A stretch of 64,000 nt of DNA from Planococcus citri (Eukaryota; Arthropoda; Insecta; Hemiptera; Pseudococcidae): contig NC_088680.1 of the NCBI RefSeq assembly GCF_950023065.1, forward strand, positions 45,868,559 through 45,932,558. The letters are read 5' to 3'. The notes below the pieces were generated by a model. The model was not told the origin of the DNA and made no database searches. It worked only from the letters and a program-made list of their open reading frames with translations. The translations under genes were made by a program, and so were the position numbers. Positions 1-11,190 of the stretch are shown piece by piece; the first letter of the stretch is position 1; each line of letters begins with the position of its first letter.

Positions 1-441
1 CATTTCATTCACAGAATCGTACCTATTTTCATCAATGACGATCTCCAAAGCATCGGGGGCAGTTGATCATATTGTACTTTGCCATTTCCTATGGAAAAAA
101 ATTAAACTTTCACATATGCATGTTAACAAAAAAAAAAAAAAAAAAATTGAATCATAAATAGATAAAGGAGTTGGAAATCCCAAAGATTGACGGACCATTA
201 ACTCAAATCACGGATGAAAAACTCGCCCTGTGCTCTGATTTATCATATCAATTAATGATCATGACAAAGTCGACAGACAGCCCAGCCACATTTCTGTAGC
301 CATTCCAATCAATTGTTGCCTCAAATTGTCCGATTCCACCAACGAGCTACGACGCTGATTCGATAGAGGACCTTTTTGCTGACATTTTCTGAAATAACAG
401 ATATGCATTGGTATTTGGATGAATACTTCCTGATTAATCAA
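1..441 (-). pseudogene. Decayed coding block, unidentified (runs off window start)
   Basis: Read on the minus strand, two stretches look like exons with strong acceptors: a pyrimidine tract ending TTATTTCAG with first exon base 388, and one ending TTTTTTTCCATAG with first exon base 88. The second opens a frame reading TAPDALEIVIDENRYDSVNE up to the window edge, but a TGA lies just upstream in that frame. In the first, the frame containing GQFEATIDWNGYRNVAG is broken by one TAG near its start. A different frame (441-259) stays open for 60 codons. Amino-acid texture is gene-like but no single frame is intact. I read this as a broken gene or an old insertion. The family was not recognised. It could also be two real exons whose phase I have misjudged. 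Confidence 0.3.
128..146. repeat. Poly(A) run
   Basis: There are 19 consecutive A on the plus strand, lying between the two coding-like stretches of the left-edge block. On the minus strand it is a T-run and could contribute to a pyrimidine tract. It is not obviously the tail of a retroposed copy because no element boundary is visible beside it. Confidence 0.9.
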
Positions 442-1455
442 GGGTTGGTTTTATTGAATTGATTCACAATTAAATTGAATAAAGTAGATTTTGGGTACGA
501 AATTTGCCATGAATCGAAAAATGAAATTCAAGCCCCTAGAATGTTGATACCATAGGGCTCTATTTTTGGATGGGGTACCTAGACCTACCAACCTTACCAC
601 CCTTTACTGAGTGGTTGAGCAAATTATTTATTTTTGGGTAGTTTACATAAAGTGGAGGAAAACATAGAAACATATTTTCGTGTTGATTAAAAGTGTCAAA
701 AATTGCCTACGTCCACCAGCATTAATTTAAATTTGCAATTCATTTCGAATCTTGCGTTCAGAAAAGCAGTATACTGGTTGCTAAGTCTAAACCTACATAT
801 CTATAAGTAAACAAAATATTCCACTATCTGACTCTATCGAATGCCGCAAACCGCATTCCGAATGAGTGTAACTGGTTAGAATTGGAGTTCTGGAAGCGAG
901 TCGTGGATTGAAAAAGCATTGGACGAATTTTAGAATATTCCAGCAACCAGGTACCTAGTGAAATTCTCTTGCAGAGATTTAGCCTATTTTGCGTATTAAA
1001 AATGAGAAACTTCGAGCGAAATTCAATTATCGAAGGAAATTAAATATAATAGTTATACTTTTTGGAATAAATGTTGAACCAGTGAGGGGAAAAATACGAG
1101 TTATCTGTCCAACTTACATAGGTACATACAAATTATAAGAACTAAAGAGTCCAAAAAGGTTGATTTTTTCGAAGAGAATTAGATAATTATATTTTCCTTG
1201 CAAAGATAGAGTTTTAAATAAAAATTTGTTTGGTCGACAATTCATCAATTTTTGGAAGTGCTGTTTATCTGCGTAAAAGCCTTAAGAATTATTCATCCCA
1301 CTGTCCTTTATTCCAAAAAATCAAAAATAGAAAAAAATGAAAATTGGGAATTTTAACTTTTTTTAAGTTGATAGTTATGGCTACTCTTCTGTTTGAAGTA
1401 AAAATTACCAATACTCGAGTACATATGCAATTTTTTACACCTTCATTAATTTATC
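442..1455. other. AT-rich DNA, no gene seen
   Basis: Stops are frequent in all six frames. No inverted or tandem repeat stands out, and no convincing exon with paired splice sites was found. It reads as intronic or intergenic sequence. Confidence 0.6.
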
Positions 1456-1655
1456 TACAATAAAACGTTCAAATTTTTTCAACTAAGAAACACATTTTCA
1501 AAAAAAACTGAATTTTGAAATATTCAAGAGAAAGTTTCAACTACTATTTTATACATTTTCAGAATTTACAATAAAACGTTCAAATTTTCTCATTTTTTTA
1601 ACCAAAGAAATAAAAAATTTTCAAAAAACTGAATTTTGAAAAAAAATTTATTCAA
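1456..1655. repeat. Diverged tandem duplication, ~111-bp unit
   Basis: The word TACAATAAAACGTTCAAATT occurs at 1456 and again at 1567, each followed by a similar run ending in an AAAACTGAATTTTGAAA motif. The units differ by small indels in A/T runs. It looks like a local slippage or duplication in non-coding DNA, with no sign of a mobile element. Confidence 0.6.
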
Positions 1656-3540
1656 TTTTAATTTTTTCCTTTATTTTTAATACTTACTTTAATACCTATT
1701 TTTTTCAAATTTTAAACGGTAAAATCCATGTTTTAAGCACTTGACTCGCAAAAAACTACTTTTTAATAATTTTTGCATGAAATAAAAGAAGTCGAAAAAT
1801 TATACAAAAATACAGCACCGAGATTTTTGAATGTTTCAGTAAATTTTTAAAAATTCATAGAGCCTGAATTTTTGTGAAAAAATCAAAATTTGATAAAATC
1901 TCATAGAAAAGCTAAAATCTAGCCATTAGTAAAGTACCTTCCCTTTTTTTTGACCTTTAAAATCAAATCAATTGGAGGTGCAGTTTTTAGATTCCCTAAG
2001 AGTCTTTAGCAGGTTTGTAAGTAGGCACGTATCTTATTGTGTTAAAAATAAATATTTTGAATTTCATTTTGGTCCTTTTTACTAAAACTTTTCAAAAACT
2101 GGACAATCTAAAATATGCTGAAGACAGTTTGAAAAAAGCTACATAAAAACTACGTATCACCAATTTATTTGAGAGATCAGAAATGAGACGTAAACTAGAC
2201 TTTCAATTTCATCAAATTTTGATCTTGTTCGTGGAAAATAAACCATTTAAATTTTTAAAAATTCGCCAAAAATAAAATTGAACTGAAAGGTGTATTTTTT
2301 GACGCAGCATATGTTTTAATGAGAAAAGCCACAGCATTGAAAATTGTACATTACGAGTAGGTATGAGGAAAAACAAGGTAATATCTACCTGTAACTTGCA
2401 TGCGAAAATGAAATTGTGAAAAAATTAATTACATTATTATTTTTTTTGCAATGTTTTCTATTCAATGCATTTACAAACGCAAATTAAAGTCATAAACAGT
2501 AATCAAGAATTTTATTTTTTTTTATTTTTAGGTAATTTCGTTTATTTTTTAAACCAAAAAATCCTATTCCTATCGTATCATGTAATACCTACATTTTTTT
2601 TAAAAGTCGTTTTCCTTCAATTTTTCAACTCCAGGTGATTTCCTTGTTTAGCCCATTGAGAAACCTGGATTTGCGTTAGTGGAAGGGAACGGTAGAGGGA
2701 GAATTAAAATATTTAGGTATTATAATCAAATTGCCAATATCCATTTTGTTTTGGTTATTTACCTACTTAATCCGAATTCAAGCCACGATTGAGGGGACAT
2801 AAATTGCAGTGGGGATAAATCACTTCAACGAAATTGACATTAAAAGTAAAAATATTTTCAATTACAGTTGCTTCGAAAAATTTAAAAAATATTTCTCGCA
2901 CGAGACAAAAAATTTGGAAAGTTTTTCATTTCGAGTTCAAACATCGAAAAAAAAAAATTGGATTTTTAGCTGATAAACTAACTTCTGCCGAATTATTTTC
3001 AAACCTCCTCAACCTCAGTTGGAAATAGTTTAATTTAAGCACAAAATTACCCTTATTTCCTATGATTCAAATTCAAAACTTACCCTTATGCCATACCAAG
3101 GAACCTCTTTTCAGAATCTTCAATTATACATTACGTTCTTCTCTTCACTTATTTACACGACATAACCGTCCACAAACACCAACATCTCAACTGTGAACTA
3201 AAACAACTCAACTTTTCAATTCAGACTTCTTCTTTACAAAGGACGAAATCTTACTCTGAATTTTACTACCCTTGAAACTAGTTTCTTTAAAGAATAAAAA
3301 GACACTGTCGCCAGAAAAAAAGAGTTTTTTTTCAAGCCCATTACACCTACACGTTTGTTTACAATGCATGTGGTATAGTTTTTTGCTCCTTATAAACCAC
3401 ACTTTTAAGTACATTGTTCCTATAGACAACTAGACCGGACCTATTGTTAAGAATTGTATTGATTTCTTTTGATTATTTGTATAATCCTTACCCAAAGGTA
3501 TTTCTATTTTAAAGCTGATTTTTTTTCCTTGCATGATGGT
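1656..3540. other. AT-rich DNA with one weak recursive-splice-like site
   Basis: No gene is recognised; short ORFs here (for example 2834-3028 plus and 3208-3429 minus) have random-looking composition. At 2517-2537 a T-rich tract runs into AG|GTAATT (junction 2531|2532). This resembles the three stronger recursive splice sites but has a poorer donor (GTAATT rather than GTAAGT). It is a marginal candidate only. Confidence 0.4.
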
Positions 3541-4800
3541 ATTTGATGGTCATTGTATAAAAAAGAATACCTCGGTGTATTTTTAATTATTCCACCGTAT
3601 ACGTACATTGTATTAGATACCTTACCTACATACAATGAACGGAAACAAGGTACCGTTTTAGGGTGGAAAAAAAGTCACCAGGCGATTTATCGTTATTTGA
3701 GTTGGCTAAACGATTTTTTAATTACTTATACGCTAAGAGGTATATTTTTTTGGCGATATTCACGAGGCATATGTATATAGGAGCTAGGTGTATAGTATAT
3801 AGCTGTGTTTTTTCGCTTTCTCTCTCTCTATCTCTGTGGTGCTGCTGCTTTATGTGGCAGAGGTAGTAGGTACACGTGAGCGCGGTACCGTTGCTGGAAA
3901 AAATACTGGATGGGTAGGAAATTTATGGAGTACGGATTCTTTATTCAGGGGCACTGAATTTCGCCGCTAATACATCCAGGCAAAAAGCAGTGATCATAAA
4001 TTTCCAAATAAGTCCAGGAGTTTAATGGTATGTCCAAGCGAGTAGCGAATATTTATTACATGGGATTACGGGGCATCTGTGGTGGCCGAGTTTGGTTGGG
4101 TCAGGTTAAAGCGGTTCTTCCTGCAATACGGTAAAATTTCATTTCCTCGTATTAAGCTGCATGGCTTTATACGCGCTGCTGTGTACTCGGTTACAGATTG
4201 GTAATTAATGTTAGCAGAATGAACTCGAGAAAGGGGTATATTTTTCGCACTCGTGAGATGATTTCGGGTTACGACACAAATAACGCCAAGCAAAGAGACG
4301 AATATGGAGCAGAATGCGAGCGCGAGCAGCGAAAGTGTACGTAGGTAATTTTTGGCTGAGAGAAAGAGCCATGCTGGAAAGTCGAGCTAATGTAATTTCC
4401 ATTCGCAACTTAGTTTTAATAATTCAAAGTTAATCACGCGAAATCCAATCGCGCGAAGCTTCCGAAAATTTCTCATCCGACATTAATCTCGGTCCGTAAG
4501 AGAGAACTGACCCTAATTTTTCCGCTCTCCTGTAAAACCCCTTAAACACCCTTCATTACGAGAGCTCTTCTTTGCGTAAAATGAATGGCTTCGGTATTTG
4601 CAAAGGCTTAGGAATTTTTTTTCTCTCGCAACGCGTCGTATCGAGCTCTGGCTCTCTTCTCTCTTCATCTTCTGTAGGTATTTTGGGTTCTCTTTTGCGT
4701 ATACCAGATACCTACCTTTTTTTTACCGACCGACCAGGTAGAGTCATCTTCGATGCTGGTTTAGAGGCAGATAATATTTTTTTTAACCTGCTAAGAAGTT
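3541..4800. other. Less AT-rich, CpG-containing island
   Basis: Between 3840 and 4580 the base composition shifts: CG dinucleotides and mixed-sequence words replace the A/T homopolymers of the flanks. A possible minus-strand terminal exon (4066-4120) lies inside. No promoter motif could be fixed. Such islands recur through the window and are the likeliest places for exons or enhancers. Confidence 0.4.
4066..4120 (-). CDS. Possible terminal coding exon, unidentified
   Basis: The acceptor is ...CCGTATTGCAG with first exon base 4120. One base then 17 codons follow (KNRFNLTQPNSATTDAP) and a TAA stop at 4068-4066. Third codon positions are mostly G or C in an AT-rich region, which is unlike chance sequence. 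An AATAAA on the same strand lies at 4057-4052, only about 8 bases after the stop, so a 3' UTR would be very short. The pyrimidine tract is weak, and the opposite strand also has an open, GC3-rich frame over the same bases. The strand assignment is therefore uncertain. The protein is not recognised. Confidence 0.22.
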
Positions 4801-6508
4801 AGGGTGGTGAAAATGATGCTAGCTTAAATTACCTACAAATACTTGTGCTGTTTTGTAAAGCATTTTGAATTTAAAAATAGGTAAATTGAAATTATTTTTA
4901 TAAAATATTCGTTTTTTTTCAAAAAAAAAAATTGTTGGAATATCAGAGAATTGAAGAATTTCTCGGTCTTTCAAAAAAATATCATTATGTAGGTAGGTAT
5001 TATTTTTTTTTTAAATTATTGCAAAAATTTTGAAATTTTGTAAAATTGAAAAAATATTATTTTTAAGCCAAATTGCTGAGTTATCAATTAAATTGAAATA
5101 ATTGATCTTGGTCCTAAATTCCAAATAAAAGTCAGTCCAAAAAGTCATACTGCACGATAAAAAAATTCGTCTGCCTACCCTTTCCATTTTTGGGGGAAAA
5201 ATTGGAAAATTTCCCTTTCATTTGCATCTTTTACTCTCGATTTCATGGCATATGTGTAATATGAAGAAGAAATACTCGAGTATTATATTGTATTATAAAT
5301 CGTATCCGCGGATATAAATGTGTTAGGATATGGTGAACAATAATCCGCGACGAAGCGTGCTTTTTGCACGATGTTTACTTCGGCGTGCCGCCATCATCGT
5401 GGCCATAACTGCAAATTAAAAGTTTTCGTACCGCCGTCTACGAAATATTCTAGTGTAATGTTCTTTCTATTGTTTGCCTTTTCAACTTGTTGCGTATTAG
5501 CTTTTAAAGATATTTGTTTCTCGGCCAAAATAACGCTGTTTTGTGAGAACTTAACCGAGGGGTATGTGTCCTTAATCATAAAGTCGTATAGTACCGTATA
5601 AAGCATTTGAAATTATAAGAAAAGTTTGGTTGACTTTGAAATTTTGGTGTGTTTTGAGATGACTAATTATTTTAATTTTTAAGGTTGTTATGGGGTGAAA
5701 ATTAATTATCAATGGGAATTGTTTACGATGATTGCATTTTTATCAAGGATCGTTTTTTAGATTATTTTTTGTGGATTTTTTTCAAATTTTTGCGGAGTTG
5801 TGAATTTTTTAAAATAGCTCAAAAATATTAGTCTTAAATTGATGAACAAAATCAAAAGGCTGGTTACCGACCAAAAAAAAAAACATTTCTGATTATTCAG
5901 AAATTCAGAGGCCAAATTTTGACTTGGATGGGTGTGATGGTATTTTTTTTGGCTAATTTTTACCAAAAAAGATGCCTAAAAATCTGGAAGTAAGAGAAAA
6001 ATACTCTTTTTTGGTCAAATTTTCTTTACTAACGCGTTTTGAGATCCACTTTCAACATAAACGAGAAAAAATTAATTTTTTGGGCCCAAGTTTTTTCAAA
6101 AAAATGTAGAACATTTCAAAATGTATTTTTGACATGAGCAAAAAAAGTTGATTATTTTTTGACATTTTACAAGTTTTTTTTTGAAGAATTTGGAGGCCAC
6201 CCACTTTTGGCGTAGGCAAAAAAAATGTAGGTACCTATTAGGTACCTATTTTTTGTCCTGTTACAACGTTTTTTGAAAAATTTGGGCTTCCAAAAAAAAC
6301 TTACCTACTTTTCTCCTCCCTGGAGTCAAAATTGGCCCTCTTGAAGTGATTGTAATTTAAAATATGACTTTGAAATTAAGTTTTCCAGGATAATAAATAG
6401 GTATACTCAATCCAATTTTTTCATACCTGAATTTATCAGTATGTACCTAACTTTTAGACTAAGTAAAGTGTATGGAAAATTCAAAACCTCACAAGTTCCT
6501 AAAATACA
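4801..6508. other. AT-rich DNA; small island at 5270-5610
   Basis: Most of this stretch is A/T runs with no gene visible. Around 5270-5610 the sequence is less AT-rich, with a palindrome ATCCGCGGAT beside a TATAAA word and the short minus-strand reading frame listed separately. Overlapping ORFs at 5371-5601 (plus) and 5394-5606 (minus) are probably chance readings of the same island. Confidence 0.5.
5323..5406 (-). CDS. Possible short ORF or first coding exon (basic peptide)
   Basis: The ATG at 5406-5404 follows an acceptor-like tract AACTTTTAATTTGCAG by two bases and has G at +4 (ATGG). The frame runs 27 codons to a TAA at 5325-5323. The product begins MATMMAARRSKHRAKSTLRR, so it is rich in Arg, Lys and Ala. 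The codons are unusually GC-rich for the neighbourhood. No domain can be claimed from so short a peptide. Chance is a real possibility. Confidence 0.18.
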   Translation of the reverse strand: MATMMAARRSKHRAKSTLRRGLLFTIS

Positions 6509-7420
6509 TAGGGGTCCCTGCCTTAAGACGGTGCAATTTTTTTTCTGGAGCCTGGTACTCCTAAAGTATCCAACCAAAATGGACAAAAATTTGATGGAAG
6601 GTCCCTCAGACTATCTACTACTTACCACCAGAAACGCAAAACTTTTGGTTTAAAACTCTTGTCTCAATTGAATGAATTGTAAGTTAGGTCAAATGCACAT
6701 ATGGCGCAACTTCATTCCTAAGACGGCGCAAATCCAATTTTGAAGTAAAACTGTTAACTATATCGTTTGAATTCGATTGAAATTAATATTTTAAATGCAT
6801 TAGGAATTAGGATCCCTAATTTACCCCATTTTATTTGTTTAAAGGCTGTTAGAGTTTTTTCAGTAAATTTGGCTGTCAATCCCACTTTTTTCAATATTTT
6901 CACAATAATACATTTTTATGAAATATTTTGAACAGAAACATGTAACATTAGGCACACTATATACACTACTACACGATTCACCTAAATCTACCCGCTTTTT
7001 GTTGATGAAAAGCTCCTGCTTTTGGGGCTGCGCCATCATAGGACTGGTTATACGAATTCAAATTTTAGTCAATTTTGAATGAACATAAACACTAATGAAA
7101 AAACTGAGTAGCGCATTAAAAAGTAGATGAAATTTCGCACATTATAAGATACCTACATTCAGTCACTTTTAATAATGAAACCAATTTGGAAGAGCTTCCG
7201 GCGAAAATTGCAATGATCGAATTTTTAAGCAAAAAAACAAAAATACGTTCTCAAGAACGCAAGGTAATTGTTCGAGCAGGTAACTACAACTACGTTGAAA
7301 AGTCGAAGATGTGAAGCACAAAGACAGGGTGCAGTTAGTTTTTACATCAGCGTTGCCAGACGCCAGAAATTTGGATTGTGCCGTCTTAGGAACTGTGCAA
7401 TCATAGGACAGGGTCCCCTA
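6509..7420. mobile_element. Non-autonomous TIR DNA transposon, ~0.9 kb
   Basis: The left end reads TAGGGGTCCCTGCCTTAAGA and the right end, reverse-complemented, reads TAGGGGACCCTGTCCTATGA, so the termini are inverted repeats with a few differences. The same core (CCTAAGACGGCGCAA / TTGTGCCGTCTTAGG type) recurs inside at about 6717, 7025 and 7378. This subterminal reiteration is typical of DNA transposons that bind a transposase at several sites. No transposase ORF is present; the plus-strand ORF at 6441-6653 crosses the left end and is a chance reading. Superfamily is not assigned and no clear target-site duplication was found. Confidence 0.6.
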
Positions 7421-7509
7421 ATTTGATTTAAATCGGTGGCAGAGTCAAACCTATTAGGTCATTTTGTTTTTAATAATCGTAATTGAAATTTAATCAATCG
7501 TTCTTTTCT

Positions 7510-7510
<1 letters not shown>

Positions 7511-7540
<30 letters not shown>
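7511..7540. repeat. Poly(T) run of 30
   Basis: Thirty consecutive T on the plus strand, ending 16 bases before the MITE at 7557. Its length will be polymorphic and hard to sequence. Confidence 0.95.
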
Positions 7541-7556
7541 CAATAAATAAATAGTA

Positions 7557-7768
7557 CAGGGTGCCCAGAAATATCGAGCACCCCTAAAAAAGTTTTCTAC
7601 ATGAAATACTTTGGTTGGTCACAGTAAATGATGATAATGATAGCACATGATTGGTTGTTGGACTGGAGAGATAACATTCCACCAATCATATGCATCTATT
7701 TCACGTGGCCAACCTATATTTTTAATGAAAAACTTTCTTTGGGGTGCTCGATATTTCTGGGCACCCTG
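7557..7768. mobile_element. MITE with ~48-bp TIRs and TA target duplication
   Basis: The left terminus starts CAGGGTGCCCAGAAATATCG. The right terminus is its reverse complement, and the two match for about 30 bases with looser similarity to about 48. TA flanks both ends (7555-7556 and 7769-7770), the target duplication expected for Tc1/mariner-type transposition. The 212-bp length and lack of coding capacity make it a MITE. The minus-strand ORF over 7619-7855 is a chance reading across its edge. Confidence 0.8.
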
Positions 7769-7771
7769 TAT

Positions 7772-10317
7772 AGGTAGGTAGGTATTACCTAAACAGGTAG
7801 GCACATTTTTGTACTGCATGCCTTTGATGACCATACCTACAGTTCTATGAGTCAAAATTATAAGCTTATGATTCTGAATATCTATCCCTGATAATGATTA
7901 CCTACTTTGATGCCCATAGAACGTTATGATTCAACAAGAGAAAGGTAAAAGGTAGTACCTACGTATACTTATAGGAACAAAATTTTCAAAAATTATTGAT
8001 GAATCGACCGATAAATAATTTCATGCGTAAGAACGAAAAAGACCTAGAGTATTTTTCGAACTGTATCTTCAATCTATTTCAACCTGTTCATCACTTTTTT
8101 TCATCTCGCACGCGGTACAAACAAAGTTTTGACTGTAGCATAGAATAATGATATCATCTTACAATACTGACGGAATGTTTTGCAACTTGGTATAATTTCA
8201 CGTTCGTCCTTGGTCATCCCATCAGATAACTTTATAAACTCAAACTGTAGGTACGTAGACCCACTGCATTTAAAACTCTTTGAGGCACCTCTATACCTAG
8301 ACCTACCAACTTCGCAAAAATCTCACGACCATTCTTCGATATCTCAATCAGCTGCAGAGTTTAACTTTATTTCGAAACCAAAGTATCCGAAACATGATCC
8401 AGATAACACACAGTGAATTTAAACGTGTTCAGAAAAATACGAATAAAATTAAAACACGCCATAAATACATATGATTTGGTTTACTACATATATACAAAAT
8501 ATCGGTATATTTTTTTTAAACCGTTGAGTTGATGTTGGAACCGGCGCGAGGTATATTAAACAGCCATATTGGAATCTTGAAATACATGTCCTGCCATAAT
8601 GAAGTAGGAGGGCCAACTGTCTGAATTCTGTTGACATGTTTCTCCTCCTTTCCGCATTCACATGCATGAAAGCATGCCGATCCATTCGGAAGGTAGTTTA
8701 GTTTTGTTTGTCAAATATACTACCGTCGTCGCTCGTATACCGCAGCAGCTGACTGCTTATCTCATCGATGATGTCATGGTGTTGATTTTTCATTACTTAC
8801 TGTAAATAAATAAACCGCTATAATTTTGGATGTGATGTATAATAGTGATAGTATGATTACATTTTAGGAGTGTGTGTGTGTGTACGAGGAGTCTAGGGTT
8901 GATGTATGGGAATGGTCAGCTGAGGCTCTTTGGTCGGTTTAGTCATCATTTTTTGCTCAAAAATATGAATTTCATGCAGATTCAGCTGTTTTTCCAACTT
9001 GCATCGTAAGAGGGGTGAATAAGTAAGGGATAATTGCTGTATAAAAATTTTCAAAAATGAGAAAAAGGTCTACAACGAAATGGCCTACCTTCCTTTAAAA
9101 TTGGCCGAGGCTCAAAATCTCGAGTGGGTCTCAAAAAATTAATCACTGTATTGCCTCTTGTTTTTTTAATATTGAAAACACACCATTTTTGTTGAAAAAT
9201 TTGTTTTGGTCGCCTCTCAAAGTTACACTTAAATAAATTATGTACTTGAGAACCAAAAAGTTGAATTTGTAATTTTTTCCATATTTTCAATTGTTTGTTC
9301 TGTAACTCCTCAAATTTTGAATATTCCATGTTTCAAGAAGTATGTATTTGCCTAAAAGACCTTAGGGTAGGATTCATCCCTCACATTTCCATTTTTTGAG
9401 TATTTTGAAATGACAGTGCCCCCTCTCTTCCCTTTTAAAACATATTCAGGCAATTTCAGAAAGCTCCAATATAGAGAGCATCTCGTCTCTTTCAAGTTCA
9501 AAAGTAAGCACTCCTTCGACTAATCGACTGTTCCTTCATCATACCTAGATTGTAGTTGATTTTTTCAAAATAAGCCTTTGCCCCTTCAATATTAAAGATA
9601 GGCAACATATTCGTCCATCTTTTTTTCTTCACGATAACATCCAGTTCCAGTTACGAGTATTTCGAATTCTCACAGCCGGAAGTTCTTGCACCAGACACTT
9701 TGTGCATTCTGAGACTTTGTATTGGTTACTGTTACTATGTTTTCCACGCACGTTTGTCTTAATTAGAGAACTTATTATGTACGAGTATACGATTTACAAC
9801 ATTTCATGTTGCTAAAGCAAACCGCCTGAAAAAAAAAACTGACAAAAAAAAATTCATTCTTAATTATATTTCGCGTGTTTGTATATTTTAACCTTCTTGT
9901 TTCGTCCTTTTTTTCACTCTCCCCACACGCTTCACAGCCCTGCCACATATTTTCTTCACATATTGTGTACTTGGGCTTGCTCAGCATATAAGTAGTGGAT
10001 ATATGCTTATTTGAATACGGCTATTTTTCTTTTTTAGTTTCTGCAGGGCATTATTAAAATTTTTAAACGTATTGTTATAATATCTACTATATTAACGAAC
10101 AAGTTCGAGTAACTATAGGTACGTTGAAGTGTTTTTACCTACTTTACTCTTATGCAGTATGCGATATACTTATACATAGTAGTTGAACTTCTATTATGGA
10201 ATTTATGAGATTCCATGTACATACACGTGCCCGCGCAGTCGCGTTAACGAGTTATTTCTTTGCATTATTAATGAAGTTAAATATTAATGTAGTTATGTAT
10301 GTGTGTACTTCTACATA
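7772..10317. other. Mixed DNA without recognised gene
   Basis: Stretches at 7900-8900 and 9600-10320 are less AT-rich than the rest. There is a short (GT)n run at about 8870-8883. ORFs of 70-92 codons here show no conserved-looking motif or paired splice signals. It reads as intron or intergenic DNA leading up to the recursive splice site at 10351|10352. Confidence 0.5.
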
Positions 10318-10357
10318 CTTATATGCGGTTTTTTCTATCTTTTTTTTTTAGGTAAGC
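10318..10357 (+). other. Candidate recursive splice site 1
   Basis: A branch-like CTTAT (10318-10322, A at 10321) is followed by a tract ending in a run of T. It runs straight into an acceptor AG at 10350-10351 fused to a donor GTAAGC at 10352. The acceptor and donor share one junction, so the exon has zero length. This is the arrangement of ratcheting points known from long Drosophila introns. If used, the spliceosome would remove the upstream intron in steps and regenerate a donor here. Two overlapping downstream donors are noted under findings. Confidence 0.5.
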
Positions 10358-10359
10358 GA

Positions 10360-10860
10360 TCAGTTTTAATCGGTTGAATTATTCAAATTGCGAATATTAA
10401 GCTTATACCTAATTTAGAAAAATGGCGAAGAATTATGATGAGTGAGTGGTGAGTAAATTTGCATGCGTTTAAGCATATTTACCTATTTAATTTAAGTAAT
10501 ATGAGGACCTGTACTTATTAAGCAGAAATAATAATTACAAAGGAAGGTGCAGTAAAGCGAAATGATTACAATTTTCCTAAAAAAAAAATTACCAGAATTT
10601 TTTCTCGTGATTTTTACCATAAAACTGCAATTTTGATGAAAAATGTCAAGAACTTAATCCATTAAAATAACACTTAAGTACAAAAAATTTGAACCAATTT
10701 TCATGTATCTCTACCCAGTACCTACCTATGATTTTATAAATAGTTTAATTCAAGGAAATGACCACACGAATTACGAAATCAAACAGGGATTCGGTGAACA
10801 CTCTAGATTCTCGAAGAGCTTTTCCCTCCCTTAATTGAACACAATCCCTCCTTCAATGAT
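10360..10860. other. AT-rich DNA, no gene seen
   Basis: Sequence between the recursive splice site and the 10861 repeat. Apart from the donors at 10442 and 10449 described under findings, nothing is recognised. Confidence 0.5.
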
Positions 10861-11190
10861 CAGGGTGTCTAACGAAATACTCAGACAAAAAATCATGACC
10901 TATTTTTAAAATTTTTACCCAGTAAATAAGTAGATATAATAACCTGTTTACTGGTCGAACAGGGTTGCCATTTTTTACGGGATCAAAAATTAAATATTTC
11001 AGTTTTTTTCATTTTTCTAATTTTTTGAAAAATTTTTTTATTTTTATTTTTTTCATTTTATGGGCTTTTTAAACAAATTTCAAGCGTGGTTCGAGCAAAA
11101 TTCATTACTTTTTCATGACTTTTCATGACTTTAATGACCACCTGTCAAAATTAATGACTTTTTCATGACTATCATGACCGTTAGACCCCT
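10861..11190. mobile_element. Probable degenerate TIR element (CAGGGTGTCTAAC ends)
   Basis: The left end reads CAGGGTGTCTAACG and the right end, reverse-complemented, reads AGGGGTCTAACGGTCATGA. Several copies of CATGACTTT/ATCATGAC lie inside, mostly near the right end. The termini are imperfect and no target duplication was fixed. A second sequence starting with the same CAGGGTGTCTAAC word lies at 21958, so this is probably a dispersed family. Confidence 0.45.
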
